From Micromonospora coxensis (GTDB lineage Bacteria; Actinomycetota; Actinomycetes; Mycobacteriales; Micromonosporaceae), in contig NZ_LT607753.1 in NCBI RefSeq assembly GCF_900090295.1, positions 4,898,001-4,962,000 on the forward strand: a stretch of 64,000 bases of DNA. The letters run 5' to 3'. Positions 1 through 11,809 of this stretch are shown piece by piece (the stretch's first letter is position 1; every line of letters starts with the position of its first letter). Both the position numbers and the translations under genes were made by a program. The notes under the pieces were generated by a model. That model searched no databases. It was not told where the DNA came from and was given only the letters and a program-made list of their open reading frames with translations.

Positions 1-932
1 TCGACCCGGGCGCGCTCGGCGTGCTGCTGCCCTCCGCGCTGGCGGTGGCCGCCCTCGCCGCCCTGGAGAGCCTGCTGTCGGCCACCGTGGCGGACGCCAT
101 GACGGTCGGCGAGCGGCACGACCCGGACCGGGAACTCTTCGGCCAGGGCCTGGCCAACCTCGCCTCCCCGGTCTTCGGCGGCATCCCGGCCACCGCCGCC
201 ATCGCCCGCACCGCCGTCAACGTCCGCGCCGGGGCGTCGTCCAAACTCGCCGCCCTCACCCACGCGGTCGCCCTGGCCGGGATCGTGCTGGCCGCCGCGC
301 CGCTGGTCGGCCGGATCCCGCTCGCCGCCCTGGCCGGCGTGCTGCTCGCCACCTGCGTACGGATGGTCGAGGCCGGCTCGCTCTGGGCGTTGGCCCGGGC
401 CACCCGGGGCGACGCGCTGGTGCTGGTGCTCACCTTCGCCGTCACCGTCGTCTGGGACCTGGTCACCGCCGTCGCGGTCGGCGTCGGCGTCGCGGTGGTG
501 ATCGCCCTGCGGGCCGTGGCCCGCAGCGCCAAGTTGGAACAGGTCCCCCTCGACCAGGGCGAACACAGCGCCGAGGAGCACGCGCTGCTCGCCGAGCACA
601 TCGTCGCCTACCGGCTCGACGGGCCGCTCTTCTTCGCCGCCGCCCACACCTTCCTGCTGGAACTCTCCGAGGTCGCCGACGTGCGGGTGGTGATCCTGCG
701 GATGTCCCGGGTCAGCACCGTCGACGCCACCGGCGCGCAGGTGCTCGGCGACGCGATCCGGCGGCTGCGGGGGCGCGGGATCACCGTGCTGCTCTCCGGC
801 ATCACCCCGGGGCACGACCAGGTGCTCACCACCCTCGGGGTGGCCGAGGAGCTACGCCGGGAGGGGTTGGTCTTCCCGGACACGCCGTCGGCCATCCGAC
901 ACGCCCGCACCCTGGCCCTGGCGGCACACTGA
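1..932 (+). CDS. SulP-family anion transporter with STAS domain (5' truncated)
   Basis: This is the C-terminal part of a sulfate permease (SulP/SLC26) family membrane transporter; the reading frame is already open at base 3, so the start lies outside the window. The visible 300 or so residues hold several hydrophobic helices (up to about base 530) followed by a cytoplasmic STAS domain at about 600-900. That domain contains the typical sequence DGPLFFAAAH and the segment STVDATGAQVL. The family moves sulfate, bicarbonate or other anions; substrate cannot be told from sequence. It stops 30 bases before the end of the convergent ilvD gene. Confidence 0.85.
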   Translation, partial: DPGALGVLLPSALAVAALAALESLLSATVADAMTVGERHDPDRELFGQGLANLASPVFGGIPATAAIARTAVNVRAGASSKLAALTHAVALAGIVLAAAPLVGRIPLAALAGVLLATCVRMVEAGSLWALARATRGDALVLVLTFAVTVVWDLVTAVAVGVGVAVVIALRAVARSAKLEQVPLDQGEHSAEEHALLAEHIVAYRLDGPLFFAAAHTFLLELSEVADVRVVILRMSRVSTVDATGAQVLGDAIRRLRGRGITVLLSGITPGHDQVLTTLGVAEELRREGLVFPDTPSAIRHARTLALAAH

Positions 933-962
933 GCCACCGTCCGGCCGTCGGTGGGTGGCGGC

Positions 963-2810
963 CTACTCCGGCACCCTCCGGTACGCGCCGTCGCTGGCCG
1001 AGGTGGCCATCGAGGCGTACGCGCGCAGCGCCGCCGACACCGGCCGCTGCCGGTCCACCGGCGTGTACGGCCGGTCCCGCTTCTCCTCGGCGACCCGGCG
1101 CGCCTCCAGCACGTCGTCGGCCACGTTCAGCGCGATCGACCGGCCCGGGATGTCGATGACGATCTCGTCGCCGTCGCGCACCAGCGCGATCAGCCCACCG
1201 GAGGCCGCCTCGGGGGAGACGTGCCCGATGGAGAGCCCGGAGGTGCCGCCGGAGAACCGGCCGTCGGTGAGCAGCGCGCAGGCCCGGCCCAGTCCCCGGC
1301 CCTTGAGGAACGAGGTGGGGTAGAGCATCTCCTGCATGCCGGGGCCGCCCTTCGGGCCCTCGTACCGGATCACCACGACGTCGCCGGCGACGACCTCCTT
1401 GGCGAGGATGGCGGTGACGGCGTCGTCCTGCGACTCGTAGACCTTGGCCGGGCCGCGGAAGGTCAGGCACTCCTCGGGCACCCCGGCGGTCTTGACCACG
1501 CAGCCGTCGGGCGCGAGGTTGCCGTGCAGGATGGCCAGCCCGCCGTCGGCGCTGTACGCGTGCGTACGGTCGCGGATGCAGCCGCCGGCGGCGTCGGTGT
1601 CCAGCGACGACCAGCGGTTGGTGGTGGAGAACGGCTGGGTGGTGCGCACCCCGCCCGGGGCGGCGTGGAACAGCTCGACGGCCTCCGGCCTCGGTGACCC
1701 GCCGCGCACGTCCCAGTCGGCGAGCCACTGCGCCAGGCTGGGGGAGTGCACCGCGCGCACGTCCCGGTGGAGCAGCCCGGCCCGGTCCAGCTCGCCGAGG
1801 ATGGCGGGGATGCCGCCGGCCCGGTGCACGTCCTCCATGTGGTACTGCGGGGAGTTCGGGGCGACCTTGGCCAGGCAGGGCACCCGGCGGGAGATCGCGT
1901 CGATGTCGGCCACGTCGAAGTCCAGCTCGGCCTCGCGGGCGGCGGCGAGCAGGTGCAGGATCGTGTTTGTCGACCCGCCCATCGCCACGTCGAGGGCGAC
2001 CGCGTTCTCGAAGGCGGCCCGGTTGGCGATCGCGCGGGGCAGCACCGAGGCGTCGTCGCCGTCGTACCAGCGCTTGGCGATCTCCACGGCGGTGCGGCCG
2101 GCCTCGACGAAGAGCGCGCGGCGCGCGGCGTGGGTGGCCAGTGTCGACCCGTTGCCCGGCAGGGCGAGGCCGATCGCCTCGGTCAGGCAGTTCATCGAGT
2201 TGGCGGTGAACATGCCGGAGCAGGAGCCGCAGGTCGGGCAGGCGGAGCGCTCGATCTCGCCGAGCTGGTCGTCGGTGACCGCCTCGTTGGAGGAGGCGAT
2301 CATCGCGTCGATCAGGTCGATCTTGGAGTGCACGATCCCCTCGATCGCCACCGTCTTGCCGGCCTCCATCGGGCCGCCGGAGACGAAGACGGTCGGGATG
2401 TTCAGCCGCAGCGCGGCCAGCAGCATCCCCGGGGTGATCTTGTCGCAGTTGGAGATGCAGACCAGGGCGTCCGCGCAGTGCGCGTTGACCATGTACTCCA
2501 CCGCGTCGGCGATCAGCTCCCGGCTGGGCAGCGAGTAGAGCATGCCGCCGTGGCCCATCGCGATGCCGTCGTCGACCGCGATGGTGTTGAACTCCCGGCC
2601 CACCCCGCCGGCCTCGGCCACCGCGTCGGCGACCAGGCCGCCGAGGTCCTTGAGGTGTACGTGACCGGGGACGAACTGGGTGAAGCTGTTGGCGATGGCG
2701 ACGATCGGCTTGCCGAAGTCGTCGTCGGTCATCCCGGTGGCCCGCCACAGGGCCCGGGCGCCGGCCATCGTCCGACCGTGGGTGGAGGTCCTCGACCGCA
2801 GCTCAGGCAT
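963..2810 (-). CDS. ilvD: Dihydroxy-acid dehydratase
   Basis: IlvD dehydrates 2,3-dihydroxy-3-methylbutanoate or -pentanoate to the 2-oxo acids that are precursors of valine, leucine and isoleucine. The 615-residue protein matches the family length and begins [17 protein letters not shown], the usual IlvD N-terminus, so the ATG at 2810 is chosen over an in-frame GTG about 90 bases upstream. Fe-S ligand motifs are visible as [11 protein letters not shown] and [17 protein letters not shown]. No Shine-Dalgarno sequence precedes the ATG. Instead CACACT lies 7 bases upstream, so a leaderless message is possible but weakly supported. It is separated from ilvBNC by a divergent regulator-type gene, so it is not in their operon. 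Confidence 0.97.
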   Translation of the reverse strand: MPELRSRTSTHGRTMAGARALWRATGMTDDDFGKPIVAIANSFTQFVPGHVHLKDLGGLVADAVAEAGGVGREFNTIAVDDGIAMGHGGMLYSLPSRELIADAVEYMVNAHCADALVCISNCDKITPGMLLAALRLNIPTVFVSGGPMEAGKTVAIEGIVHSKIDLIDAMIASSNEAVTDDQLGEIERSACPTCGSCSGMFTANSMNCLTEAIGLALPGNGSTLATHAARRALFVEAGRTAVEIAKRWYDGDDASVLPRAIANRAAFENAVALDVAMGGSTNTILHLLAAAREAELDFDVADIDAISRRVPCLAKVAPNSPQYHMEDVHRAGGIPAILGELDRAGLLHRDVRAVHSPSLAQWLADWDVRGGSPRPEAVELFHAAPGGVRTTQPFSTTNRWSSLDTDAAGGCIRDRTHAYSADGGLAILHGNLAPDGCVVKTAGVPEECLTFRGPAKVYESQDDAVTAILAKEVVAGDVVVIRYEGPKGGPGMQEMLYPTSFLKGRGLGRACALLTDGRFSGGTSGLSIGHVSPEAASGGLIALVRDGDEIVIDIPGRSIALNVADDVLEARRVAEEKRDRPYTPVDRQRPVSAALRAYASMATSASDGAYRRVPE

Positions 2811-2920
2811 GCGTACCAGTGTGGCACCGCCGACGCGGCGGCCCCGGCGGGACCGGACGTGTCCCAACAGATGCACACCCGGTGCCCCACCGGTCACGCT
2901 CATCCGGCACAGTTGAGGAC

Positions 2921-5320
2921 GTGCGTTTCACCCCGGGCATGGTCGCGGTCGCGATCCTGAGCGCCCTGGTGGCCGCGGCGGCCACCGCGCTGCTCGCCGG
3001 GGCGGCCCGGCGCCGCACCGGTCCGCACCGCCGGGCGTACGTGCTGCTGGCCGTCGCCGGGGCGGCCGCCCTGGTCGGCCTGCTGGTCGGGGTGATCGTG
3101 GAACTCGGCCACCCGCACCGGTCACCGCACGCGGCCCGGCTCACCGGTTGGCCGCTGGTCGTCTCCGTCGCCGCCACGCTCAGCGGCCTTGCCGCCGCGA
3201 CCGGGCTGCTGCGACTGCCCGGTGTGGTGGTCAACCGGGCGGCCACCGCCCGGCTGCTGCTGGACGGGCTGATCATGGCGACCGCGCTCTGGTTCGTCGG
3301 CTGGGTGGTCTTCTCCGAGCCGACCCGGCTGCTCGGCGCGGCGACCCCGGTGGCCTGCCCGGCGATCCTGCTCGCCTCGGTCAACGCCGCGGTGACCGCC
3401 GGGCTGACGTTGATCGTGGTGCTCCGCGCCGCCCCGCCCCGCTCGCGGTTCACGCTGCTCGGCGCGGGCATCACCGCCAGCGCCTTCGGCGGGCTCGGCG
3501 TCGCCGCCGGGGTGTGCCAGGGCGGCGTGGGGATCACCCTGTCCGCCGCCGTGCTGCTCGCCCTGGGCCTGCTCGCCGCCGCGCTCGCGGTGCACCGGGG
3601 AGACCCGCCGGGGCAGGTCGACGTCGACCTGATCCGCCGCGACGGCGCGTACGCCTTCGTACCGATGTTCGCCATGGCCGGCTCGGCGATGTACCACCTC
3701 GTGCAGGGCGGTCGCTTCGACGCGCTCGGCATCGTGGCCGGCAGCGTCGAGGGCTTCGCCCTGGTCGCCCGGCAGTACCTCACCCTCAACGACCTGCGCG
3801 GGTACGCCGGCCGGCTGGCCGAGCGGGAGGCGCACTTCCGTGAGTTGGCCCACACCGACGCGCTGACCGGGCTGGCGAACCGCCGGGGCCTGCTGCGCGA
3901 GTTGCAGCGCTGCGCCGAGGAGAAGGTCGACTGCGTGCTGCTCGGCCTCGACCTGGACGGCTTCAAGAACGTCAACGACATGCGCGGGCACGACGTGGGC
4001 GACATGGTGCTGGCCGAGGTGGGGCGGCGGCTGCGCGGCAACCTGCGCCCCGGCGACCTGGCCGCCCGGCTCGGCGGTGACGAGTTCGCGGTGCTCATGC
4101 GCGGCCGGCCGGCCGACGCCGACGTGGTCGCCCGGCGGCTGCTCGGGGTGCTCGGGCGGGCGTACGAGCAGCCGGAGGGGCCGGTCTTCCTCTCGGTCAG
4201 CATCGGCGTGGCCGGGCAGTACGACGAGCCCGACCCGACGGCCCTGCTGCGCCACGCCGACCTCGCCCTGCGCTACGCCAAGCAGCGCGGCAAGAACCGG
4301 ATCGAGCGCTACGACGGCACCGAGGACCGGGCGCTGCTGCGGCGTACCCGGGTGGAGCACGAGCTGCGCGGGGCGATCGAGCGCAACGAGCTGCGGCTGG
4401 TGTTCCAGCCGGTCGCCTCGCTGCCCTCGGTGCGCCCGGTCGGCGCCGAGGCGCTGCTGCGCTGGCACCACCCGGAGCTGGGCAACGTCCGCCCGGACGA
4501 GTTCATCCCGCTCGCCGAGGAGTGCGGGATGATCGCCAAGCTGGGCGCCTGGGTGCTGCACCAGGCGTGCTGGCAGCTCTCCCACTGGCTGGCCGACGGG
4601 CACGACGTCTGGGTGTCGGTCAACGTCTCCCCGCGCGAGCTGCACGCCCCGGAGTACGTCGTGCAGGTGGCCGAGGCGCTGCGCGCGCACCACGTGCCGC
4701 CGCAGCGGCTGGTGCTGGAGGTCACCGAGCACGCGGTCGCCACCGACCTGGACGAGCTGATCCGCCGGTTGACCGCGCTGCGGCACACCGGCGTGCGGAT
4801 CGCCCTGGACGACTTCGGCGCCGGCTACTCCTCGCTCGGCCAGCTGCGCCGGCTGCCGATCGACATCCTCAAGATCGACCACAGCCTGGTCGCCGAGCAC
4901 GAGCCGGTCCGCCCGGTGGGCCGGGACGGGCCGGCGTTCGCCCCGATGGTCGACATCGTCATGCGGCTCGGGCACCAGCTCGGCATGGAGGTCATCGCCG
5001 AGGGGGTGACCTCCCCCACGGAGCTGGCCGCGGTGGTCGCCGCCGGCTGCCGCTTCGGTCAGGGCGCGCTCTTCGGCTGGGGGGTGCCCGCCGAGCACCT
5101 GGAGGCGATGCTGGAGGCCGCCACCTCCCCGGGGGCGCGCCCGGCGTCGGTGCCGCCGCCCGGGCCGCGCCGGGCCGCGCCGTCGCCGTTGCTGCCCCGG
5201 CTGCGGTCCCACCCGCCCGCGTCGCCGCCGGTGCCCGCGCCGCGGGTCTCACCGGAGGGATCTGCGCAGGCGGGGCCGGTTGTCGGGCCCGCGCCGGGGG
5301 ACGGTGTCCCCCGTTCGTGA
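2921..5320 (+). CDS. Membrane-bound GGDEF-EAL cyclic-di-GMP protein
   Basis: A protein of about 799 residues with roughly eight hydrophobic helices in its first 275 residues, then a diguanylate cyclase (GGDEF) and a phosphodiesterase (EAL) domain. The GGDEF motif is intact at residues 385-389. An RxxD inhibitory-site motif (RPGD) lies exactly five residues before it. The EAL motif is at 510-512, and the metal and catalytic motifs [22 protein letters not shown] and the late glutamine region FGQGALFGW are also present, so both activities look possible. A Pro/Ala/Arg-rich tail of about 60 residues follows. The start is uncertain: GTG 2921 follows GAGGA very closely, and ATG 2939 is an alternative. 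The membrane part suggests an integral sensor, ligand unknown. Confidence 0.9.
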   Translation: MRFTPGMVAVAILSALVAAAATALLAGAARRRTGPHRRAYVLLAVAGAAALVGLLVGVIVELGHPHRSPHAARLTGWPLVVSVAATLSGLAAATGLLRLPGVVVNRAATARLLLDGLIMATALWFVGWVVFSEPTRLLGAATPVACPAILLASVNAAVTAGLTLIVVLRAAPPRSRFTLLGAGITASAFGGLGVAAGVCQGGVGITLSAAVLLALGLLAAALAVHRGDPPGQVDVDLIRRDGAYAFVPMFAMAGSAMYHLVQGGRFDALGIVAGSVEGFALVARQYLTLNDLRGYAGRLAEREAHFRELAHTDALTGLANRRGLLRELQRCAEEKVDCVLLGLDLDGFKNVNDMRGHDVGDMVLAEVGRRLRGNLRPGDLAARLGGDEFAVLMRGRPADADVVARRLLGVLGRAYEQPEGPVFLSVSIGVAGQYDEPDPTALLRHADLALRYAKQRGKNRIERYDGTEDRALLRRTRVEHELRGAIERNELRLVFQPVASLPSVRPVGAEALLRWHHPELGNVRPDEFIPLAEECGMIAKLGAWVLHQACWQLSHWLADGHDVWVSVNVSPRELHAPEYVVQVAEALRAHHVPPQRLVLEVTEHAVATDLDELIRRLTALRHTGVRIALDDFGAGYSSLGQLRRLPIDILKIDHSLVAEHEPVRPVGRDGPAFAPMVDIVMRLGHQLGMEVIAEGVTSPTELAAVVAAGCRFGQGALFGWGVPAEHLEAMLEAATSPGARPASVPPPGPRRAAPSPLLPRLRSHPPASPPVPAPRVSPEGSAQAGPVVGPAPGDGVPRS

Positions 5321-5338
5321 ACCAACATGTGGGATCAG

Positions 5339-5367
5339 TTGACTCAGCGCTTGAGATGCGTCAGGCT
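5339..5367 (+). promoter_or_regulatory. Putative promoter of the ilvB leader
   Basis: TTGACT (5339-5344) is followed after 17 bases by CAGGCT (5362-5367). The -10-like box ends 7 bases before the ATG of the ilvB leader open frame at 5375. This geometry matches the many other starts in this window that appear to be leaderless, so transcription probably begins at or next to the leader peptide start codon. The -35 is strong and the -10 is weak (A at position 2, T at position 6). Confidence 0.55.
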
Positions 5368-5374
5368 GGTCCAC

Positions 5375-5410
5375 ATGTCGTCGATCCGGTCGCTGCGAGT
5401 ACTTACCTGA
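5375..5410 (+). CDS. Putative ilvB leader peptide (11 aa)
   Basis: ATG 5375 opens an 11-codon frame, MSSIRSLRVLT, ending at TGA 5408-5410. Four of eleven residues are Ile, Leu, Val and Leu. The Val and Leu next to each other are written GTA CTT, codons that are rare in this GC-rich genome, and are preceded by CGA. The stop codon directly abuts a hairpin (5411-5436) and then a T-tract terminator ahead of ilvB. Ribosome-mediated attenuation of ilvB operons by leader peptides rich in branched-chain codons is established in bacteria and has been predicted for actinobacterial ilvB; that this frame is translated is inference. Confidence 0.65.
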   Translation: MSSIRSLRVLT

Positions 5411-5470
5411 GCGCACTCTCCTCCTCGAGAGTGCGCTGGCCCCGTGCATCTGCACGAGGGCCGTTTTTAT
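5411..5470 (+). terminator. Transcription attenuator upstream of ilvB
   Basis: Two hairpins follow the leader peptide. The first pairs 5411-5420 with 5427-5436 (10 perfect base pairs, loop CTCCTC). The second pairs about 5438-5448 with 5451-5462 with one bulged A, and is followed by GTTTTTAT (5463-5470), which is the layout of an intrinsic terminator. T-runs are otherwise almost absent in this window. The terminator lies 87 bases before the ilvB start, so it must be bypassed for ilvBNC expression. The competing antiterminator fold was not resolved by eye. Confidence 0.7.
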
Positions 5471-5556
5471 TGCCGTCGGACCCTTCGGGGCGGGCACCCG
5501 CCCCCGTAGCACGTGTCGTTGAGCTCCACCCACTCCAGCCGAAGGCCTGAACCGCC

Positions 5557-7461
5557 ATGACGAGACCCACGCCAGAGACACTCGCCCACTCCGCCCGTCG
5601 GGCGCGCACGGTCGCCGAGCCGACCGGTGACGCCGAGCACGCCCCCGCGCCGCGCCCCGGGACCACCCCGGCCGGCACCGGCCGGGCCGCCGCCGGGGCC
5701 GCCCGGCAGTCGGCGCCGGCCCAGGTCTCCGGCGCCGGCTCCCTCGTGCGGTCCCTCGAAGCCCTCGGCGTCGACGTGGTCTTCGGCATCCCCGGCGGGG
5801 CGATCCTGCCGGCCTACGACCCGCTGTACGACTCCACCGTCCGGCACATCCTGGTCCGCCACGAGCAGGGCGCCGGGCACGCCGCCACCGGGTACGCGCA
5901 GGCGACCGGCCGGGTCGGCGTCTGCATCGCCACCTCCGGGCCGGGCGCGACCAACCTGGTGACCCCGATCGCCGACGCGTACATGGACTCGGTCCCGATC
6001 GTCGCGATCACCGGCCAGGTGGCCCGCCCCTCGATCGGCACGGACGCCTTCCAGGAGGCCGACATCCAGGGCATCACCCTGCCGATCACCAAGCACAACT
6101 TCCTGGTCCAGAGCGCCGAGGAGATCCCGCAGGTGCTGGCCGAGGCGTTCCACCTGGCCTCGACCGGGCGGCCCGGGCCGGTGCTGGTCGACATCCCCAA
6201 GGACGTCCTGCAGGCGCCGACCACGTTCGCCTGGCCGCCCACCCTGGACCTGCCCGGGTACCGGCCGACGCTGCACCCGCACGGCAAGCAGATCCGCGAG
6301 GCGGCCCGGCTGATGGCCGCCGCCCGCCGTCCGGTGCTCTACGTCGGCGGCGGCGTGCTCAAGGCCGGCGCCACCGAGGGGCTGCGTACGCTCGCCGAGC
6401 TGACCGGCATCCCGGTGGTGACCACGCTGATGGCGCTCGGGGCGTTCCCCGACTCGCACCGCCAGCACCTGGGCATGCCCGGCATGCACGGCACCGTCGC
6501 CGCGGTCTACGGCCTGCAGAAGTCCGACCTGATCGTGGCGCTCGGCGCCCGTTTCGACGACCGGGTGACCGGCCAGCTGGACTCGTTCGCCCCGGACGCC
6601 ACGGTGGTGCACGCCGACATCGACCCGGCGGAGATCGGCAAGAACCGCCACGCCGACGTGCCGATCGTCGGCGACGCCCGGCACGTCATCGACGAGCTGA
6701 TCACCGCGGTCACCAGCGAGCAGAAGGCCGGCCACCGCGCCGACCTCACCGACTGGTGGACCCAGCTGGACGACCTGCGCGAGCGCTACCCGCTGGGCTA
6801 CGAGGAGCCGTCCGACGGCACCCTCTCCCCGCAGCACGTGATCAAGCGGCTGGGCGAGATCGCCGGCCCGGACGCGATCTACGTGGCGGGTGTCGGCCAG
6901 CACCAGATGTGGGCCAGCCAGTTCATCTCGTACGAGAAGCCGGGCACCTGGCTCAACTCCGGCGGCCTCGGCACCATGGGGTACGCCGTCCCGGCGGCGA
7001 TGGGCGCGAAGGTCGGCCGGCCGGACGCGGTGGTCTGGGCGGTGGACGGCGACGGCTGCTTCCAGATGACCAACCAGGAGCTGGCGACCTGCGCGCTGGA
7101 GGGCATCCCGGTCAAGATCGCCGTGATCAACAACGGCAACCTCGGGATGGTCCGCCAGTGGCAGACCCTCTTCTACGGCGAGCGCTACTCCAACACCGAG
7201 CTGGGCACCCACAAGCACCGCATCCCGGACTTCGTGAAGCTGGCCGAGGCGCTCGGCTGCGTCGGCCTGCGCTGCGAGACCGCCGAGGACGTGGACAAGA
7301 CCATCGAGGCCGCGATGGCGATCAACGACGCGCCGGTCGTCATCGACTTCACGGTCGGCAAGGACGCGATGGTCTGGCCGATGGTGGCCGCCGGCACCAG
7401 CAACGACGAGATCATGTTCGCCCGTGGCGTCCGCCCGGCATTCGACGAGGACGAGCTGTAG
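5557..7461 (+). CDS. ilvB: Acetolactate synthase large (catalytic) subunit
   Basis: This thiamine-diphosphate enzyme joins pyruvate to pyruvate or 2-oxobutanoate, the first common step of valine, leucine and isoleucine synthesis. The 634-residue protein has a poorly conserved Ala/Pro-rich N-terminus of about 60 residues. The Pyr domain follows, with catalytic Glu103 in [11 protein letters not shown], then the segment SGPGATNLV. The PP domain carries the diphosphate-binding motif GDG (residues 498-500) and [12 protein letters not shown] about 25 residues later. It is first in ilvB-(short frame)-ilvN-ilvC and sits behind an attenuator. The ATG at 5557 is preceded only by a weak GAAGG-like site. 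Confidence 0.97.
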   Translation: MTRPTPETLAHSARRARTVAEPTGDAEHAPAPRPGTTPAGTGRAAAGAARQSAPAQVSGAGSLVRSLEALGVDVVFGIPGGAILPAYDPLYDSTVRHILVRHEQGAGHAATGYAQATGRVGVCIATSGPGATNLVTPIADAYMDSVPIVAITGQVARPSIGTDAFQEADIQGITLPITKHNFLVQSAEEIPQVLAEAFHLASTGRPGPVLVDIPKDVLQAPTTFAWPPTLDLPGYRPTLHPHGKQIREAARLMAAARRPVLYVGGGVLKAGATEGLRTLAELTGIPVVTTLMALGAFPDSHRQHLGMPGMHGTVAAVYGLQKSDLIVALGARFDDRVTGQLDSFAPDATVVHADIDPAEIGKNRHADVPIVGDARHVIDELITAVTSEQKAGHRADLTDWWTQLDDLRERYPLGYEEPSDGTLSPQHVIKRLGEIAGPDAIYVAGVGQHQMWASQFISYEKPGTWLNSGGLGTMGYAVPAAMGAKVGRPDAVVWAVDGDGCFQMTNQELATCALEGIPVKIAVINNGNLGMVRQWQTLFYGERYSNTELGTHKHRIPDFVKLAEALGCVGLRCETAEDVDKTIEAAMAINDAPVVIDFTVGKDAMVWPMVAAGTSNDEIMFARGVRPAFDEDEL

Positions 7462-7463
7462 TC

Positions 7464-9132
<1,669 letters not shown>

Positions 9133-9145
9133 CGTTCCCCGCACG

Positions 9146-9189
9146 CGGTGACGCGTCCGACGCTCTCCCCGGCGTCGGACGCGTCACCG
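9146..9189 (+). terminator. Terminator hairpin after ilvC
   Basis: Positions 9146-9162 and 9173-9189 form a perfect 17-base-pair inverted repeat with a 10-base loop, 13 bases after the ilvC stop. There is no T-run, as is common for actinobacterial terminators. It separates ilvBNC from serA. The 200 bases from here to serA hold no gene; TACGAT at 9271 is a possible -10 box without a clear -35. Confidence 0.8.
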
Positions 9190-9388
9190 CCGTCCGTTAA
9201 CACCCCGGACATGTCTGGTTTGTGAGGGCACTCACCCCGCCGACCGGGACCCGCCGGCCGGGGCGCCACCTACGATCCTTGATAGGTGCGTAGCCGGCAC
9301 CTGACGGCCATGGCACGGATCAGCGTAGGGGCGCAGCGCGGCGTCCCCGTCGCCCCAGGCCGACCGCATACGACGTCTACGAGGACCG

Positions 9389-10987
9389 ATGAATCCTGTC
9401 GTACTGATCGCCGAAGAACTCGCTCCCGCCGCCATCGAGGTGCTCGCGCACGACTTCGACGTACGCCACGTCGACGGCACCGACCGCCCGGCCCTGCTCT
9501 CCGCGCTCTCCGAGGCCGACGCGGTGATCGTGCGCAGCGCCACCCAGATCGACGCCGAGGCGATCGCCGCCGCGCCGCGGCTGAAGGTGGTCGCCCGGGC
9601 CGGTGTCGGTCTGGACAACGTCGAGGTGCCGGCCGCCACCGCGCGGGGCGTCATGGTCGTCAACGCTCCCACCTCCAACATCGTCTCCGCCGCCGAGCAG
9701 GCCGTCGCGCTGCTGCTCGCCGTCGCCCGCAACACCGCCGCCGCCAGCGCGGCGCTCAAGGCGGGGGAGTGGAAGCGGTCCAAGTACACCGGCGTGGAGT
9801 TGCAGGGCAAGACCGTCGGCGTGGTCGGCCTGGGCCGCATCGGCGTGCTCTTCGCGCAGCGCATCGCCGCCTTCGGCACCCGGCTGATCGCGTACGACCC
9901 CTACATCCAGCCGGCCCGGGCCGCCCAGCTCGGCGTCCGCCTGGTGGGCCTGGAGGAGCTGCTGCGCGAGGCCGACTTCATCTCCATCCACCTGCCGAAG
10001 ACCCCGGAGACCGTGGGCCTGATCGGGGAGAAGGAGCTGGCGATCGTCAAGCCGGGCGTGCGCATCGTCAACGCCGCCCGGGGTGGCCTGGTCGACGAGC
10101 AGGCGCTCGCGGACGCGATCGCCGAGGGCCGGGTCGCCGGCGCCGGCGTCGACGTGTACGCCAAGGAGCCCTGCACCTCCTCGCCGCTGTTCGCCTTCGA
10201 CAACGTGGTGGCCACCCCGCACCTGGGCGCCTCCACCCACGAGGCGCAGGACAAGGCGGGCCTGGCCGTGGCCAAGAGCGTCAAGCTGGCGTTGCAGGGC
10301 GAGTTCGTCCCGGACGCGGTGAACGTGCAGGCCGGTGGCGTGGTCGCCGAGGACGTCCGCCCGCTGCTGCCGCTGGCCGAGAAGCTGGGCCGGGCGTTCA
10401 CCGCGGTGGCCGGCGGGGTCGCCGCCAGCGTCACCGTCGAGGTGCGTGGCGAGATCGTCAACCACGACGTCTCGGTGCTCAAGCTCGCCGCCACCAAGGG
10501 GCTGTTCAGCTCCGTGGTGGAGGAGCAGGTCACCTACGTCAACGCCCCGCACCTGGCCGCCGAGCGTGGCGTCGAGGTCACCCTCACCACCCAGGCCGAG
10601 ACGATCGACCACCCGAACCTGGTCACCGTCCGCGGCGCGCTGCCCGACGGCCGTACGGTCAGCGTCTCCGGCACGGTCACCCAGGCCGGCCCGCGCGAGG
10701 TCATCAAGCTGACCGAGGTGGACGGCTTCGACGTGGAGATCGGCGCGGAGGGCATCCTGCTCTTCCTGCGCTACGTCGACCGTCCGGGCGTGGTCGGCAC
10801 GGTCGGCACCCTGCTCGGCGAGGCCGGCGTCAACATCGCGGCGATGCAGGTGGCGCGGCGGGAGGCCGGCGGCGAGACGCTGATGACCCTCACCGTCGAC
10901 CAGGCGCTCGGCGCCGACCTGCTCACCTCGGCCGCCGACTCGATCGGCGCGACCTCGGCGAGCGCGGCGGACCTGCGCGACGAGTAG
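9389..10987 (+). CDS. serA: D-3-phosphoglycerate dehydrogenase
   Basis: SerA oxidises 3-phosphoglycerate to 3-phosphohydroxypyruvate, the first step of serine synthesis. The 532-residue protein is the long actinobacterial type. The NAD-binding domain shows VGVVGLGRIG, followed by the dehydrogenase signature segments IHLPKTPET and NAARGGLVDE, and ATPHLGASTHEAQDKAG holds the catalytic histidine. After this come an intervening domain (about 320-450) and a C-terminal ACT domain (from FLRYVDRPGVVGTVGTLLG) that normally binds serine. ATG 9389 follows GAGGA at 9380-9384. It is flanked by hairpins on both sides, so it is probably a single-gene transcript. Confidence 0.97.
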   Translation: MNPVVLIAEELAPAAIEVLAHDFDVRHVDGTDRPALLSALSEADAVIVRSATQIDAEAIAAAPRLKVVARAGVGLDNVEVPAATARGVMVVNAPTSNIVSAAEQAVALLLAVARNTAAASAALKAGEWKRSKYTGVELQGKTVGVVGLGRIGVLFAQRIAAFGTRLIAYDPYIQPARAAQLGVRLVGLEELLREADFISIHLPKTPETVGLIGEKELAIVKPGVRIVNAARGGLVDEQALADAIAEGRVAGAGVDVYAKEPCTSSPLFAFDNVVATPHLGASTHEAQDKAGLAVAKSVKLALQGEFVPDAVNVQAGGVVAEDVRPLLPLAEKLGRAFTAVAGGVAASVTVEVRGEIVNHDVSVLKLAATKGLFSSVVEEQVTYVNAPHLAAERGVEVTLTTQAETIDHPNLVTVRGALPDGRTVSVSGTVTQAGPREVIKLTEVDGFDVEIGAEGILLFLRYVDRPGVVGTVGTLLGEAGVNIAAMQVARREAGGETLMTLTVDQALGADLLTSAADSIGATSASAADLRDE

Positions 10988-11005
10988 TCCGCGCGCGACG
11001 CATCG

Positions 11006-11032
11006 GGGGCCCGGCCGTCTCGGCCGGGCCCC
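11006..11032 (+). terminator. Terminator hairpin after serA
   Basis: A perfect 12-base-pair stem (11006-11017 with 11021-11032, loop TCT) starts 18 bases after the serA stop codon. It has no T-run. Confidence 0.75.
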
Positions 11033-11092
11033 TCGTCGTGGCCCTGCGGATCGCGTCGGGATCCGCGGGGCCACGCCTCGTCGTGCGGCGGG

Positions 11093-11470
11093 TCAGCCCA
11101 CGACCCGCGACGGCGGCGGGTAGACCGAGCCGTCCTGGGCGTCGAAGAGCATCAGGTCGTGCTCGCCCGCCAGCCGCTCGATGTCGAGCAGGACCTGGTC
11201 CTCGCAGGTCGGCACGAGGTTCAGCTCCACGTGGTCGCCGGCCGCGTGCAGCGGCGCGACCTCCCACGGGGTGCCCGGCCCGACGGGCCGGTCGGGATAG
11301 GTGGCGGTGATGGCCCGGTAGAAGCCGACCACTCGCGGGTCCGGGTGTCGGTCGCCGTGGCGTCCCTCGCGGCACCGCCGCACCGCGGCGTGGACGTCCT
11401 CGGGCGTGGCCCCGTCCGGCAGGGCCCACACGCTCAGATCGAAACTCACGGCGGACAGCGTGCCATCCAC
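11093..11470 (-). CDS. Small conserved-looking protein of unknown function
   Basis: A 125-residue protein that I cannot assign to a named family. Its layout (FDLSVWALPDGATPEDV near the start, a central VVGFYRAITATYPDRP, and HDLMLFDAQDGSVYPP at the end) resembles small cytosolic proteins of actinobacteria that contain a conserved W and a closing YDPQ-like segment. There is no signal peptide or membrane segment. The GTG start at 11470 follows GGGTGA; a second GTG at 11449 is possible. Codon third positions match its neighbours. It is convergent with serA and not part of a visible operon. Confidence 0.7.
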   Translation of the reverse strand: MDGTLSAVSFDLSVWALPDGATPEDVHAAVRRCREGRHGDRHPDPRVVGFYRAITATYPDRPVGPGTPWEVAPLHAAGDHVELNLVPTCEDQVLLDIERLAGEHDLMLFDAQDGSVYPPPSRVVG

Positions 11471-11809
11471 CGTTCACCCGGTCGCAACTGACCCGCCGGG
11501 CAGCGACCGGATCGTGACACCGTGTCCGGCCAGGACGGTCCGCTGTGGAGACCCTTGCGTCGAGTTGCGTCGATTCGCTAGCGTACCCGTGCGGTCACCG
11601 GCTGAGTGGGGGCGTTCGGCCCGTCTTCGGGTGACGAGGTCAGGCGTCCGGCCGACCGGTCCGCACCCCTCGAATGCGCGAGCCACGCGCACTCGTCGCT
11701 GACCGGCCCCCACGGTCGTTGCCGAGACCGTGGGGGCCGATCGCGGGCCCGTCGACCGCGCCACCGGAGTGGACCCCCTCCACCCCGTCGGCCGACGCGC
11801 CCCGGCGCC
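11471..11809. other. 339-base gap with one strong hairpin
   Basis: I see no supported gene here. A perfect 14-base-pair inverted repeat (11704-11717 with 11726-11739, 8-base loop) is probably the terminator of the minus-strand ApbE-like gene that ends at 11810. The segment 11540-11600 is slightly less GC-rich (it contains ATTCGCTAGCG) and may hold a promoter for the minus-strand gene at 11470. Long open frames run through it on the plus strand, but they are GC-rich read-through upstream of leuB. Confidence 0.5.
11704..11739 (-). terminator. Hairpin terminator of the apbE-like gene
   Basis: A 14-base-pair perfect stem with an 8-base loop (GTTGCCGA), about 70 bases beyond the stop of the minus-strand ApbE-like gene; no T-run. 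Confidence 0.55.
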
